A stretch of DNA of 64,000 nt. It comes from Yarrowia lipolytica (Eukaryota > Ascomycota > Dipodascomycetes > Dipodascales). This document shows, piece after piece, positions 12,751-24,269 of this stretch. The stretch covers positions 1,860,001 to 1,924,000 of the forward strand of contig NC_090773.1 in assembly GCF_001761485.1 (NCBI RefSeq), read 5' to 3'. Position 1 is the stretch's first letter; the number at the start of each line of letters is the position of its first letter. The notes below the pieces were generated by a model. It was not told the DNA's origin. It did not search any database and saw nothing but the letters and a program-made list of their open reading frames with translations. A program made the position numbers and the translations under genes.

Positions 12751-15700
12751 TTGGTTGCGTGTAGTGTTGTGTGTGTGGTGTTGAGGTGAAGTTACAGTAG
12801 ACTTGAGTCCTCCAGCAGATAATATAATGTCGTTACAAGGTTTGGGAGCCTCAGTCCACTTTTTTGCAAATGGCCTGATGTCCGCGCCCGGTTGGGAATC
12901 TAGGGTTGCGGTATATCTCAATGGGGAAGACTCTCGAAGTCTACTCTTTATTAACCTGGGTTAATGCAGAGGTTGAGCCTATTTTCCCATTATCCGACCC
13001 GTGATCTAGGGGCTTGAAGAAAAAAACAACAGAGCTGGAGGAGTGATCAAGAGTGTTTAGCCGAGTCAACGGACTTGAAAAAAGTCATGACCGAAGAAGA
13101 AAAAACGTGTTTTGAGGTAAATACGCAGGGCTGACTGAACCATTAGGTCCTTGTACCGCCTCCACCGCTGCCATTGCCCTGAATGTACCTAATGGAGCAG
13201 TATTACCAGTGTTGGTTGGAAGTTGGAGGCGTGTCTGTTTTATTAACCCCTTACTATTGCATAAACTGCCTATGATTACAGCTGCTGGGGACATACAGAT
13301 TGTGCTTGTACAAGGTGGCTAATTACAGGTACGAACGATACCGGTGCAAGTATGGTATCGTAGGCATGTACATACTGTGCCTCCACTCCATTTTGCGATA
13401 ATCCATTTTCCATTCTTCGTATCCAAAATCGCTATCTAACGCAATGCTTAACCGTCTTCCGTCTCAACACGTTCAATACGGCTGTGTCGGCTTCGAATCG
13501 CCGTTGTTGTTGTTGTTGGAGGCAATGTTTGTGCCTAATTGGTTTCGCGTTCTTTTATGGACGGTGCCGCTTGCGTAGTTACCGTCTCGTGGACACGTCC
13601 CAGGCTATGAACAATCATCAACCCCCACATGGTAGACGCAGACAGTACGCTGAATCGGAGTTTCGGATGTTATTTATAGCTGTTTTTGCAAGAGCCACCA
13701 AACGCGCCCTTAGTGCCCTGGTGTGTGTTGCAGTGACACCACATTTTTGTGCCACTGCCCACCCAACTATCTGGGGTGGGCGAGGGGTCGAAATCGGGAC
13801 CATCACGTTCCCCCAATCGAACGTGCTTGAACACAAGTCCATTATAATGGATACTAGCATTTTCGCCCATGTTGTGGAAGGAGGACGAGGGTTCTCATAT
13901 TTTCGGTTACGATAGGGTTAAGATTATATGCACGTCTGAGTTATCAGGCCATTTCTGAGATGTCAAAAATCGGCAAGCAGGTAGGGTGGTCTCTAGCGAT
14001 GGGTTGGAGCACAACTGGCAGGCGCAGCGAGCCCAGACAACCGCATCTATGTTCAGCTAACTAGTCTGACACGTCAGATGTGTCATATCTCATCTCGATA
14101 AGATACAGGAGGGATGCAAAGTGTGCCTTATAGAAAACTGAGTTTCTTACGCGAACCCAATTTTTTTGCTTCTTGAGGAAAGTGCAGCCTCTCACAGTTG
14201 AGGTATTAGTTGATGCAAGGGAGTCCGGCTGCAGTATAAAAGAAATGAGCATGTACACGTTACAACCATCACTACCAGGCCGTAGATTTTCACGAGTTTT
14301 CTGCTCTCAATTCAGTATAACAGCAGTGCCGCTTTGGTGACCTCCGAACCATGCCGAGGCCGCCGTATGGCGTGTAGTGTAACGTTAATCCGTACTTGGA
14401 GTGCCGAAACCAACAGTACAACGACAAGGGAGGGGGGGAGGGGGTTCAACTAAACATACCGTACAAGTAGTATCTAACAATCCCATCACATGACTTGTCC
14501 AGCCTCGAGGATCTTTTTTTGCGTTTCTTATTTCCTACTCGTTGCTTATTTCATCTGCATGAGGCCGATGAGCCGATGAACTAAACGCCCTGGTTTGCAT
14601 TAACCGACCCAACCGAGCCGTGTGAGTGATAACTGAATCATGAAAAACAAATGACCACTTGGTGTGAAGACAAGTCGCAAGTACTTTTTTGTGTGGCCTC
14701 ATCACGCTACTGTACTGTATGTAGTGAAGGAGCTGCATTTCGTCGTCTTGTTTCGATTCCGTCTCTCTGCTTGGCTCCAGCTCTTTTTTCTCTGTCTCTG
14801 TCTCATTCTTATCTTTCCAACATCTCCGTGGATGGCTCCCCCGCAAAAACCGTGTGTAGCAGCAGTTTCAAGGCCGGCATTGGCGACACGGTGAGTAGTC
14901 GTGACGAGGCTCTCTCTGCCCTCACCCCCCACATGACGAATGAATGTTAATCTCTACCACTTGTGCTCGATATGGTAATGTATGCTGCTTTCACATGGAG
15001 GCTGCTTGGATGTACTATTGCAAGCGAATTGTCCACAGGTGTAAAAACAACAGCATTCAATGGATAGTGGCTATGGGAACTAGCCTGCGGCCTCCAACGG
15101 CCCAACCTAGGTTGCACGTGTTTAATGACTCTCTTCGATAACCGTGGTGCCAGCTTTCCGAAGTAACGTGTCTGAACGTGATTGAATCAGGCACGAGCGG
15201 CGCTTGAGTACTTACCCACAGTGCTTTGAATTCCGGATATGTCGGACATCGACCTAATTGAAGCAGGACTGCAGTTGTCTGCAAGCAAAGTACAGGTGGG
15301 TACGGGAATGTACTGTACTTAGACAGTCCAAAAGCTCTCTTACTCACGTTATAATACAGTAGAAAACTTAGGCCATCTAATTGTATGGCTGCTTGTAGTA
15401 GTGTTTTATCATATCTACTGCCCCCCGGAGTTGCTCCATGTATCATCCATCTCCAGTATTTGAGACATTTTAGACCATTAATGTAGCGATATGTGTGTGT
15501 GAACCAGCAGCGTTTTGCTTCGCCAAAGCGTCTTTTGATTCTATTGTAGCCAGTTACTCACTCTTTGCTCTGTCTCAGTCCGCTCAGGTGAGGCTCTGAA
15601 ACCAGCATGTGAATTGTTTCAGCGTCAATGATGATATATCGTGCCGGTTGTGTGGAGAAGAAAGATCGACATTGTCATCATCACCAAACCGTGAAAAGTG

Positions 15701-17050
15701 AACCCCAGTATCTCAAGGGACTTGGACTGTTACACTTGTACCCTACTTGTAGCCATGGTAAGTGGTATCTGAAGTCCCCGTTCAGGCAGACTAGAATAAT
15801 CACCAGAATCCACATATTGTGCTTGCTTTTTCGGATCTCGTGATGAACGTCAAGCCATAAACCGTATCGAAGTGTTTACTCCTGTTGGGGAAACGTGATC
15901 GACTCGGGAATGTACGATGGCCAAGCATAGTTGCAAAGTAATGACGCTGCAGAGCACTGAGTCGCAGGTATCAACGTGTCACTGAATCACAAGAGAATCT
16001 CCACGAGTAAAAGTAGGTACTACTTTGTAGTACATGCGATACTCGACCGTGCAAAAACACAGTGCTACAGTCTGAATACCGTGCAGTATCACAATGTTGA
16101 ACCTCGGGAGGGCCGCTGTTACTTCCCTGGTTACACATGAGACGCCAACACATCGGGTCGAGCAGTCCCTAGGGCAATTTTATCGTTGGTTCTATGTTTT
16201 TTTCCCGTCAGACACCTTCGTTTCTTCTTTGGTCTGAACATTGCTAGTGGCTGTTAGTGACACCCGTTGATTCCCACGGGTCCCAGAAGTTTCAAACAGG
16301 TACCATATCTGACTCATTGAAACAGATAGGGTAGTATCATCCTTACGATCAATCTAGAGAACTCACAAGGTCACATGTCCGGCGTACGGTACAACTGTTG
16401 TGTATGTACAGGGACATGATCGACCGAATGTCAAGTATGTACTCGTACGGGTAGAACAGAGAATGAGGAACTTGGTAGAAGCACAATGTACAAATACTTA
16501 CAAGTTATATATCCGAGTTTTACAAGTATTTGCTTCCATTTTTACTGATTCATTCGCAAAATCACGTGTTTCTCAAATTGTATAAGCACTTTTACACACA
16601 TATAACGAGCCTCGTATACCCTGTATGTACTGTACAGGGTACGAAGAGGTGACAAAGCAATCATTTGGAAACACAGGAGCCACCCCCGAATCCAGCTCAT
16701 GTAAATACAAACCCATATATAGAGCAGAATTTCTGTTTTTCACTTCTCTCGGGGGATGTCACTGTTTGTCAACTTAAGATGCACTATCGCGGTTCATCTC
16801 TCAAAAAGATTTTTCAAGAAATACAAAAAAAAAAATCATAAAAAAGATTATAAGTTTGTTATAGCTGTAATTATTTTTTCTTGCTGTATTTATTCTCATA
16901 TCAGGTCTTTCAAATCGCTACTTGCCGTCCTTCTCCATTCATAACCTCTGAAAATAATTTAAGGTTCATGCACGACTGAAAAAAATATCTGAAGGTTGAT
17001 TTTGATGCAGGATATTTTTCTCTCCACCACGACAGCACTACACATCGATA
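12751..17050. other. 4.3-kb divergent gap between SRE1 and MAK21, no recognised gene
   Basis: Both flanking genes point away from this gap, so it holds two promoters. None of the open frames (13484-13915, 14651-14950, 15057-15446 and others) shows domain similarity or the codon bias of the neighbours. A G-rich run at 14428-14446 could fold as a quadruplex. A pyrimidine-rich stretch at 14745-14815 leads to a short ATG-started frame ending at a GTGAGTA donor-like word at 14891, but I found no matching second exon. Confidence 0.5.
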
Positions 17051-20000
17051 ATGTCACTGGAAACATCGTCGTTTTCCAATTTGGCCGACAAAATCAAGGC
17101 CAAGTTGGACACGGCCAACGATAAAAACTCCAAGAAAAAGGACGCCAAGAATGCCGTCAAGGCTGAGAACAAGGCTAAGAACGATGCCCGAGAGGCCAAG
17201 AAGAAGGAGCATGAGCAGCGCAAGAAGGAGGAGGCTGAAGCCATGAAGAAGAAGGCCAAGAACTTCAACAAATCCAAGTTCGGCAAGAAGGAGGAAGAGA
17301 AGGTCACTGAGGTAAAGCCCTCGAAGACCAAGGGATCTGACAAGACCGAGAAGAGTAAGGGGTCCAGGACCAAGAGCCAGGACTCCAGCTCGGACAAGTC
17401 GACCAAGACCAAGACCAAGGAATTCAAGCCTGATTCTCTGCTGGCCGAGATCCTGGAGCTCGGAGGAACCGAAGAGGATCTCAAACTCGTGGAGGACCTG
17501 TCTGATGGAGAGGATGATGTGGTTGTGAACCCTTCAAACGGCTCCAAGATTGATTCTGGAGATCTGCTCAAGTTCATGAAGGACATTGGACTCGATGGAG
17601 ACGTTCCTCAACTCGTCGAGGATGTCAAGGATGAGGACGTTGAGGAGGAACAAGAGGAGGACGATGATGAGGGGATGGAGGATGACGAGGATGAGGACAC
17701 AGAGGAGGACGATGAAGAATCCGAGTCTGACTCTGACGACGAGCCTGCTCCCGCTAAGCCTATCATTTCTACTGGCCCTTCTGCCAAGGAGAAGCTTATT
17801 GAGGCCATGTCTCTCCCCCAGGACATCAAGACTCCCACTGCCGTGCCTCCTCGTCCTGATTGGTACAACCATCAGATTGACGTGCCTGAGACCCTCGAAC
17901 CCATTTCAGAGACTGACGTCGAGTCATTGAAGGATCAGGGTATGAAGCTGCTCAAGCAGGATCAAGACACATACAAGGGCAACCAGCAATCGTCGCAACA
18001 AACGTTCATGCAGCAGATGCTCACTTCCGGTACTCTGAGTGATAAGATTTCCACTTACACCCTGCTTATCCACGACTCTCCTCTGCACAATCTCAAGTCG
18101 TTCGAACAGCTCATGTACCTTTGTAAGAAGAAGGGCAGAACCTCTGCTCTCCAGGGTCTGGAGGCTCTGAAGGACCTGTTTATCAACGCTGGTGTTCTTC
18201 CTGATCGAAAACTAAGATGGTTCAAGAACCAGCCTGTCCAGAAAAACTCGGCACCTGAGTACCTCGCCATCTGGGCTTTTGAAGACTGGCTCAAGACCCA
18301 GTACTTTGAGCTGCTTCAGATCATGGAGGGAATTTCGCACGACACTGTCACCCATCTGCGGTCTTCGGTGGTAGCCCACATTGTCGACCTTCTCAAGGCC
18401 AAGCCTGAGCAGGAAGTCAACTTGCTCCGACTGGCTGTCAACAAGCTGGGTGACAAGGATACCGTTGTCTGCTCTCAGACGTCATACCACCTGCTTCAGC
18501 TCATGCAGGCCCACCCTGCCATGAAGGGTATTGTAATCAACTCCATCTGGGAGCTTGTTTTCCGACCCGGCTCTGACTACCATTCCCAGTACTACTCTGC
18601 CATCACCCTCAACCAGAGTATTCTTACATCAAGGGACACTGATCTGGCCAACACTCTTGTCACCAACTACTTCCTGTTGTTTGAGAAGGTGCTAAAGGAG
18701 AACGAGGCCGATTTCGACAAGGATCTCACAAAGAAGGACGCTAAGGATACCAAGGGCAAGCATAAGTCGCGTCACAACGCCGGCAAGGGTAAGAAGGGAG
18801 GTGTCAAGCAGCAGCAGAAGACTGTCGAGACACAGAAGGACGAAGCTAACCAGAAACTCATCTCTGCTATTCTCTCTGGCCTGAACCGAGCGTTCCCCTT
18901 TTCTAATCTGACAGAGGCTGAGTTTTCTAAGCACATTGACTCCCTTTTCAGAATTACTCACTCTGCCAACTTCGGTACAGCCATCCAGGCTCTGTCTCTC
19001 TTGTTCCAAGTGTGCCAGGACGCTCAAAAGGATCGATATTACCGAACTCTCTACGAGTCCCTCCTTGATCCCCGTCTTGTTGATTCTTCCAAGCAGGGAC
19101 TATACCTCAACCTGCTGTTCAAAAGTATCAAGGCTGACACCAACGTTCAGCGAGTCCAGGCCTTTGCTAAGCGAATGGTGCAAGTTGCTCTTGGATGGCT
19201 CAAGACTGGCTCAGTAGTCGGTATGGTTTACCTTCTGGGAGAAGTGAGAAAGATCTCTGGCGGTGTGGAGGCCCTCTCCAACGTTTCTACCGGCCTCGAG
19301 GAGTTTACAGATGTCAAGGAGGAGGAAGATGATGGACTCATGGTCAACATTGATACCTCTAAAAAGTCGGTGGATAGCGGCGAGTCTCAGACCCACAAGG
19401 AGGACTCTTACGATGGAAAGAAGCGTGACCCCTTGTTCGCAAACGCTAACACCACCTCTCTCTACGAGCTTCAGTTCCTTCTGAGACACTACCACCCTTC
19501 GGTGACTGCCTACGCCGAAAACTACGTCAACAGAGGCGAGTCTCTGGCCAAGCCCGATCTTGATCTGCATTCTCTGGCCCACTTCCTCGACAAGTTCGTC
19601 TACCGAAACCCCAAGCAGCAGCAGAAGCTCAAGGGTAACTCTATCATGCAGCCTCTGGCTGGTGGAGCTGCTGCCAACAACCTGTTGGTCGGACTCAAGG
19701 GCTCCAACACTGCCCAGCCCGTCAACGTTCAGGAGTGGAAGGATCGAAACAAGGACAAGGTTGCCCCCGAGGATGTCTTCTTCTATAACTACTTCCAGCC
19801 TAAGCAGCTTAAGGAGGAGACCAAGAAGCTGTCCAAGGAGGATGAGTACCAGGATATCGGAGGTGATTCTGAACTTGACGACGACGAAGTTTGGGATGCT
19901 ATGGTGAAATCCCAACCCGACATTGATCCCGAAGAAGACGACATCGATATGGACATGGACGACTTCTCTGATGACCCTGAGCTCGACAAGATTGATGGTG

Positions 20001-20341
20001 AGCTCGAGGAGGGAGATTTCTCCGACTTCTCCGATTCTGATCTGGAGGAGGAGAAGTCCGAGTCTGAGAAGCCCTCTAAGAAGGACGAGGCCGCCTTCTT
20101 CGAAGAAGCTGAAGACGAGGATGAGGAAGGTGCTGCTGACTCTGATGATGAGCCTGCTCTAGACTTCTCTGACGATGAGGATAACCTCATTGCTTCTGAC
20201 GACGAGGTCACTCTCAAGCGAAAGGCCGGTGATGATGGAGACAAGAAGCAGAAGAAGAAGAAGTTTTCCGACCTGCCTACTTTCGGCTCCATGGACGACT
20301 ACGCTCAGTACCTGCAATCCGATGATGAGGACTTTTCTTAG
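17051..20341 (+). CDS. MAK21: Mak21/Noc1, 60S ribosome biogenesis factor
   Basis: Mak21 (Noc1) pairs with Noc2 on early 66S pre-ribosomes in the nucleolus. The 1096-residue product is close to the yeast protein (about 1025). It opens with a Lys-rich segment (AKKKEHEQRKKEEAEAMKKK), then an acidic stretch near 190-235. The helical-repeat region includes the CBF/Mak21 domain, starting near residue 614 (FPFSNLTEAEFSKHIDSLF). The diagnostic block DPLFANANTTSLYEL, followed by HYHPSV and later HFLDKFVYRNPK, is typical of this family. The C-terminus is strongly acidic (about 930-1050) and ends in a basic KKQKKKKF patch. The ATG at 17051 follows a CA-rich leader. Single exon, intact. Confidence 0.96.
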   Translation: MSLETSSFSNLADKIKAKLDTANDKNSKKKDAKNAVKAENKAKNDAREAKKKEHEQRKKEEAEAMKKKAKNFNKSKFGKKEEEKVTEVKPSKTKGSDKTEKSKGSRTKSQDSSSDKSTKTKTKEFKPDSLLAEILELGGTEEDLKLVEDLSDGEDDVVVNPSNGSKIDSGDLLKFMKDIGLDGDVPQLVEDVKDEDVEEEQEEDDDEGMEDDEDEDTEEDDEESESDSDDEPAPAKPIISTGPSAKEKLIEAMSLPQDIKTPTAVPPRPDWYNHQIDVPETLEPISETDVESLKDQGMKLLKQDQDTYKGNQQSSQQTFMQQMLTSGTLSDKISTYTLLIHDSPLHNLKSFEQLMYLCKKKGRTSALQGLEALKDLFINAGVLPDRKLRWFKNQPVQKNSAPEYLAIWAFEDWLKTQYFELLQIMEGISHDTVTHLRSSVVAHIVDLLKAKPEQEVNLLRLAVNKLGDKDTVVCSQTSYHLLQLMQAHPAMKGIVINSIWELVFRPGSDYHSQYYSAITLNQSILTSRDTDLANTLVTNYFLLFEKVLKENEADFDKDLTKKDAKDTKGKHKSRHNAGKGKKGGVKQQQKTVETQKDEANQKLISAILSGLNRAFPFSNLTEAEFSKHIDSLFRITHSANFGTAIQALSLLFQVCQDAQKDRYYRTLYESLLDPRLVDSSKQGLYLNLLFKSIKADTNVQRVQAFAKRMVQVALGWLKTGSVVGMVYLLGEVRKISGGVEALSNVSTGLEEFTDVKEEEDDGLMVNIDTSKKSVDSGESQTHKEDSYDGKKRDPLFANANTTSLYELQFLLRHYHPSVTAYAENYVNRGESLAKPDLDLHSLAHFLDKFVYRNPKQQQKLKGNSIMQPLAGGAAANNLLVGLKGSNTAQPVNVQEWKDRNKDKVAPEDVFFYNYFQPKQLKEETKKLSKEDEYQDIGGDSELDDDEVWDAMVKSQPDIDPEEDDIDMDMDDFSDDPELDKIDGELEEGDFSDFSDSDLEEEKSESEKPSKKDEAAFFEEAEDEDEEGAADSDDEPALDFSDDEDNLIASDDEVTLKRKAGDDGDKKQKKKKFSDLPTFGSMDDYAQYLQSDDEDFS

Positions 20342-20815
20342 AGGGTGTATGAAAATAGATTATGGTAATAGATTGTTTTATGTGAGCTGCTGTTTGTATA
20401 ACTTGGCGACCAAAGAGTCTGGAATCTCCAGATGGTTCTGGGATCACACGTTTCCAGACAACCAGACAACCAGACAACCGGTTCGGTCTGTTACCTTCCA
20501 GGTCTGAAGTGATCTGGACTTTACACTTGTATGTGTAGATACATACCATTTTACGAATGTACATACTACTGTACAGTAAGAGTTGAAATTGTACGGATAA
20601 TCCAGTTATATTTATCCAACAATGTTTATAAAATCGTCAAAAATCAGAAATAATCTAACAAAATCGGAGAAGAAAAAGAGGAAGCATGTTCCGCACTACA
20701 AAAGCTTGCAATATAATTCTAATAAGTGTATATACAAACGTACTTGTACAAGTACGCTTTGACAAGGCATGGCCATTCTGATACAACGGATCAGGCGCCG
20801 ATATCAATGGGAGGC
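20342..20815. other. Intergenic between two converging genes, with small repeats and a palindrome
   Basis: This holds the 3' ends of MAK21 and of the small membrane protein gene. A 9-bp direct repeat (CCAGACAAC, three units) lies at about 20453-20479. A perfect 18-bp palindrome, CGTACTTGTACAAGTACG, lies at 20739-20756. There is no gene. Confidence 0.6.
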
Positions 20816-21091
20816 TCATTCAATCCCTTTTCTGACGTTTACTTGGGGCTTGTCTTTGCTTTTGTTCAAGCGAAAATGGATGACCAGCCACGCGACGAGC
20901 CACACAACCCCAAAGGTCGTGATAATCTCCCTCCAGGCCCATGCTTCCGACTTCACATCTTTGTAAAGAATGAACAGCCCCACAAATAGCAGACCTAGTC
21001 CAGAGCTCACAATCTTCTCGTGGCTAAATCCATCCAGAATATTGCATTGTGGACTTTCGTACGCCGCTATTCGTTCTTCTAGGGTCGACAT
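20816..21091 (-). CDS. Small membrane protein with two predicted helices, function unknown
   Basis: I do not recognise this 91-residue protein. I start it at the ATG at 21091 (MSTLEERIAAYESPQC), which follows a CAC-rich context; the longer frame upstream adds sequence of no clear character. It has two hydrophobic segments: about residues 27-43 (VSSGLGLLFVGLFILY) and about 56-72 (TTFGVVWLVAWLVIHF), joined by a short polar loop (KDVKSEAWAWREI). A basic tail ends in VNVRKGIE. The layout suggests a hairpin in an organelle or ER membrane with both ends on one side. Codon use (CGA Arg, AAG Lys) resembles true genes nearby. It converges on MAK21. Confidence 0.7.
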   Translation of the reverse strand: MSTLEERIAAYESPQCNILDGFSHEKIVSSGLGLLFVGLFILYKDVKSEAWAWREIITTFGVVWLVAWLVIHFRLNKSKDKPQVNVRKGIE

Positions 21092-21511
21092 TGTGTCAAT
21101 GTTGATAGACGATGCAGAGAGCAAGATTGAGTTCATGACGGGTAGGAATAGATGATGGATTATATTTGGGTTACAAGTGCGTACCAGCAATTTTTTTTAC
21201 AGCAATTTTTTTTACAATAATTTTACTATTTATGGAAAATCTACAAATAATAGTAAAAGTAATGGAGAGATTAATTCACCGGACGTTCCATCGAGAATTG
21301 GCCCAATCAAGAATTAATTAATAGCGTCACACCTCGTAAAAACATACTCCCGTGCTCGGATGTCTACATACTGTATAATATCACAACAATATTCAAGCAA
21401 TCTAGGCTCATGTTTTCGGTGGATGTAGTAAAAAAACATGCGCAGCAACTTCATTAGCTAAATTACTGATACTCTCTATAAATATGGTCATCTCTTTGTG
21501 TTCGTTTCGCC
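21092..21511. other. Intergenic: promoter of the small membrane gene and 3' flank of BFA1
   Basis: AT-rich, with direct repeats of the form CAGCAATTTTTTTTACA near 21185-21220. I see no gene or RNA. Confidence 0.5.
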
Positions 21512-23338
21512 TCACTTCTTTGCGGTATTGGTGATCAACTTTCGTAGATCCCACAAATAGTCTCTATCGAACTTGGCTCCCACTTCGAACCACCCAGCTG
21601 TTTTCCTGTTCCATCTCTCCTCCTGATGTTTCAACTTTGACACAAACTCATCAGAAAGATCAAACTCATGCCCGTCAGCTGCTCCACTGAAACCCCGTCC
21701 TCCAAAACCAATGGAAGTGGGCTCCTCCTCCAGGTCTTCCAATCCCTCAAGCTCGTCAATATCCACCTCCATGCTTTTCCAGCACAGCTTGACGGGGTCA
21801 AAATACATATTTCCAACAACCTGTGCGCCCTTAGTCGACTTGAATGCAAGAAGAGCAGGTTTAGCCGACTCAAATCGCTTCAGATCGACGTCATTACCTT
21901 CCCACAACATCGTTGTAGGGTTGAACGACATGGAAGAGTTAGTCGGGGGTGTGAAGTGAGTTCCTAGCGGCCGAATGAGGCCACGTTTGGCCCGGAACCG
22001 GGGTTCACGCACTCTGACCGTTCCACCTCCATCGCGTGGTCCAGCACCGCCCAGGTCACGGGCTTTGATTGTCCCATCACGCGACCCTCCGCTCTCACGG
22101 GACGTAGGGCCCTTTGCCTTGAGCATGGATGCATATGTCGGATTCCGCACAGTGCTTTCGCGGTAGGCCTCCAAAGGCTTCACGGAGTCGCGTGTAACTG
22201 TGCCAAAGTCGCGTGGGGCATCTCGTGCCACATCCAGATCATCCAGATCATCAAGCTCAAACCCATCGAACTGGATTCGCGATTTGGGTCGACTCAACGT
22301 CTTCACAGTGTTGTACTTGCGAAGACTCTCCAACGAGTCCACCTTGACTGTGTCCTGTTTGCGACGGTCTCGAATGTTCACCATGGACTGCGCCGGTCGG
22401 ATTTGTCTAGTGTTGGATGCTAGCTTTGGACTCGGGTTGACTCTTAAAGCTGGTTTCAACGACGGCAAAGATGGCATGTGAGATAGGCCACGCATTGTCG
22501 AGCCGGAGGTGTTCTGACTTGCCCTCCGCTTTTGAAGCTTACCCACGGACTTTCCGTTCTTCAAGATGTTCTTGTTGACAGTGGACTTGACATTCACGAA
22601 AGAGTCGTCGTTGAGCTCTATTCCGTCAAAGAAGTCATCTTGGGCTGGTTTTTGCTGCCACTGAGCTGCCTCGGCTTCTGCTTCCGCCTCGGCGACTCTC
22701 TGGCGTTCCTCCAACACCTTGCCAAGGTCGATATTGTCTAGGTTGGGCAAATCGAAACCCTCGCACATGTCGCCTTCCGGCGCGTCTGTCTCAGAGTAGT
22801 GGGAAGAAGCGGGTGAGAATATCGACGTAGAGGGCGATTCGCGGCCCTTTGATGGAGAACGTGTAGGCGTCACGGGCTCAGGAACGTCCAAGCCACTGGG
22901 GTAAATTGTCTTTTTGCGAACGGAAAGAGGGGTAAAGTCTGTAGGGAGATCAAATCCATCTTCAAAGTCGTCTCCCCAATCAGTGTCTCGCGACTGGTGC
23001 TTCCCTTGTGTCGTTTTATTGGATTTCTGTATGCTTATCTGTGGTTTCAACGTCAGCGGTTTGCCCTTGATAGTGGGAAAGTCGTCAAATCCTTCTAAAT
23101 CGTCGTCGGAAAGAACTGTTTGTAATGTCGTAAAGTCCGGCATGTCATCCAGACTGCGAAAGTTCTTCATATTCGTGACAGGTCGTTTTATCGGCGACTT
23201 GGTGGTTGAAGTCGCGTTGGAGCCCAGTTTGTGTATCAGACCACCAAAATCGTTGTCTTCGGAAGAGGAGACCGTTGAGGTAGACGCGCGCAGCACGAGG
23301 TCTGCCTCATCGCCGAAATCGTCGTCCCAGTTCTCCAT
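21512..23338 (-). CDS. BFA1: Bfa1/Byr4-type subunit of the mitotic-exit two-component GAP
   Basis: Bfa1 (Byr4 in fission yeast) sits at the spindle pole body and, with Bub2 (Cdc16), keeps the Tem1/Spg1 GTPase inactive until the spindle is aligned. The 608-residue product is similar in length to Bfa1 and Byr4. It starts MENWDDDFGDE, with repeated acidic W/F-DDDF patches (WGDDFEDGFDLP, DDFFDGIELND). The middle is basic and disordered. The conserved C-terminal third contains FNPTTMLWEGN, MYFDPVKLCWKSME and WFEVGAKFDRDYLWDLRKLI, which match the Bfa1/Byr4 C-terminal pattern. No catalytic domain is expected. Its start faces BIO2 across a shared 1.2-kb upstream region. Confidence 0.82.
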   Translation of the reverse strand: MENWDDDFGDEADLVLRASTSTVSSSEDNDFGGLIHKLGSNATSTTKSPIKRPVTNMKNFRSLDDMPDFTTLQTVLSDDDLEGFDDFPTIKGKPLTLKPQISIQKSNKTTQGKHQSRDTDWGDDFEDGFDLPTDFTPLSVRKKTIYPSGLDVPEPVTPTRSPSKGRESPSTSIFSPASSHYSETDAPEGDMCEGFDLPNLDNIDLGKVLEERQRVAEAEAEAEAAQWQQKPAQDDFFDGIELNDDSFVNVKSTVNKNILKNGKSVGKLQKRRASQNTSGSTMRGLSHMPSLPSLKPALRVNPSPKLASNTRQIRPAQSMVNIRDRRKQDTVKVDSLESLRKYNTVKTLSRPKSRIQFDGFELDDLDDLDVARDAPRDFGTVTRDSVKPLEAYRESTVRNPTYASMLKAKGPTSRESGGSRDGTIKARDLGGAGPRDGGGTVRVREPRFRAKRGLIRPLGTHFTPPTNSSMSFNPTTMLWEGNDVDLKRFESAKPALLAFKSTKGAQVVGNMYFDPVKLCWKSMEVDIDELEGLEDLEEEPTSIGFGGRGFSGAADGHEFDLSDEFVSKLKHQEERWNRKTAGWFEVGAKFDRDYLWDLRKLITNTAKK

Positions 23339-24269
23339 GGGGTTTCGTTCTATTAATTCGATGTGTTGAGTAATATCGTAGGTGGCTGGTAGAGGGGGTC
23401 ATGTGACTAAAACTAAGAAGCTGTGGGAAATAAGGTTAGAGGTTGTCGGTTCGAGCCGAAATCGGGACGTAAATATTGCAGAATTGGGAGGCTCCATTGT
23501 GGGCGCGTCCGACGTTTTACAAAAAAAAAACTGAAGTCGTTGTTTCAAGGCCCCAGTACGGAAAATTTGGAAAAAAGGAGAATAAATAAATATATATATA
23601 AATAAATATATAAATATATAAAATAAAAAAATAAAAAAAACTCCCAGAAGAGACAAATATGGTGTAGCAAAATAGATGTGCGGTCTAAATAAACGTGTTC
23701 AACAGATTCATGAAGCCGCAACAAAGCTTTCCCCGTTACACATCAATGGGACCTTTTGATTGAAGATGTTTGAGTGCCGATGTTACTGATATCCGGTACA
23801 CAGGATCGTACTACAAGTACTTGTTTTCGTACCACTTGTTGTTCGAGTACTGAGTCCATTGCTCCTGGTCCTTCAACCCAACCGAAGACTCACCACCAGT
23901 AGGCACAACGCTGAATAACATGTCCTACATCCATGTCCAGTAATTTGACACTGTGCACTTTCAGGTTTCCACAGCGATAAACATCCGTCGGATTCAAACA
24001 CAGCGAACACTCCACATTGTGTCTAGTCCACCATACTCCGAGTGAACATGCACGCCAGCTCGTACTTCCTACACCACTTGTACACTCGTACATACATGTT
24101 CAGCCATGACGTACACTACCGTGTACATACTGAGGGGCCAATGAATCATCGCTTCTATAGAGATCGAGAATATTCATCTACTCGAGTATGTGCGAACCGA
24201 GGTGAGTAGCTCACGCCCAATTTCAACTTTTTACCACGTTTCTCACCTCCAACTTCCCAACTGCAGGAG

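Noticed and set aside
13484-13915. 143-codon frame on the plus strand
   Set aside because: Starts with a Cys-rich low-complexity stretch from GTT repeats, overlaps frames on the other strand and has no family features.
15057-15446. 129-codon frame on the minus strand with an internal GTGAGTA
   Set aside because: Codon use is unlike neighbouring genes, there is no domain pattern, and no second exon follows.
23448-23457. GGTTCGAGCC, a tRNA B-box-like word
   Set aside because: Only one C follows the loop, so the T stem does not close, and no A box or acceptor stem is found upstream.
24180-24206. Short ATG frame ending at GTGAGTA before BIO2
   Set aside because: Only four codons and no acceptor leads into BIO2, which already has a complete presequence.
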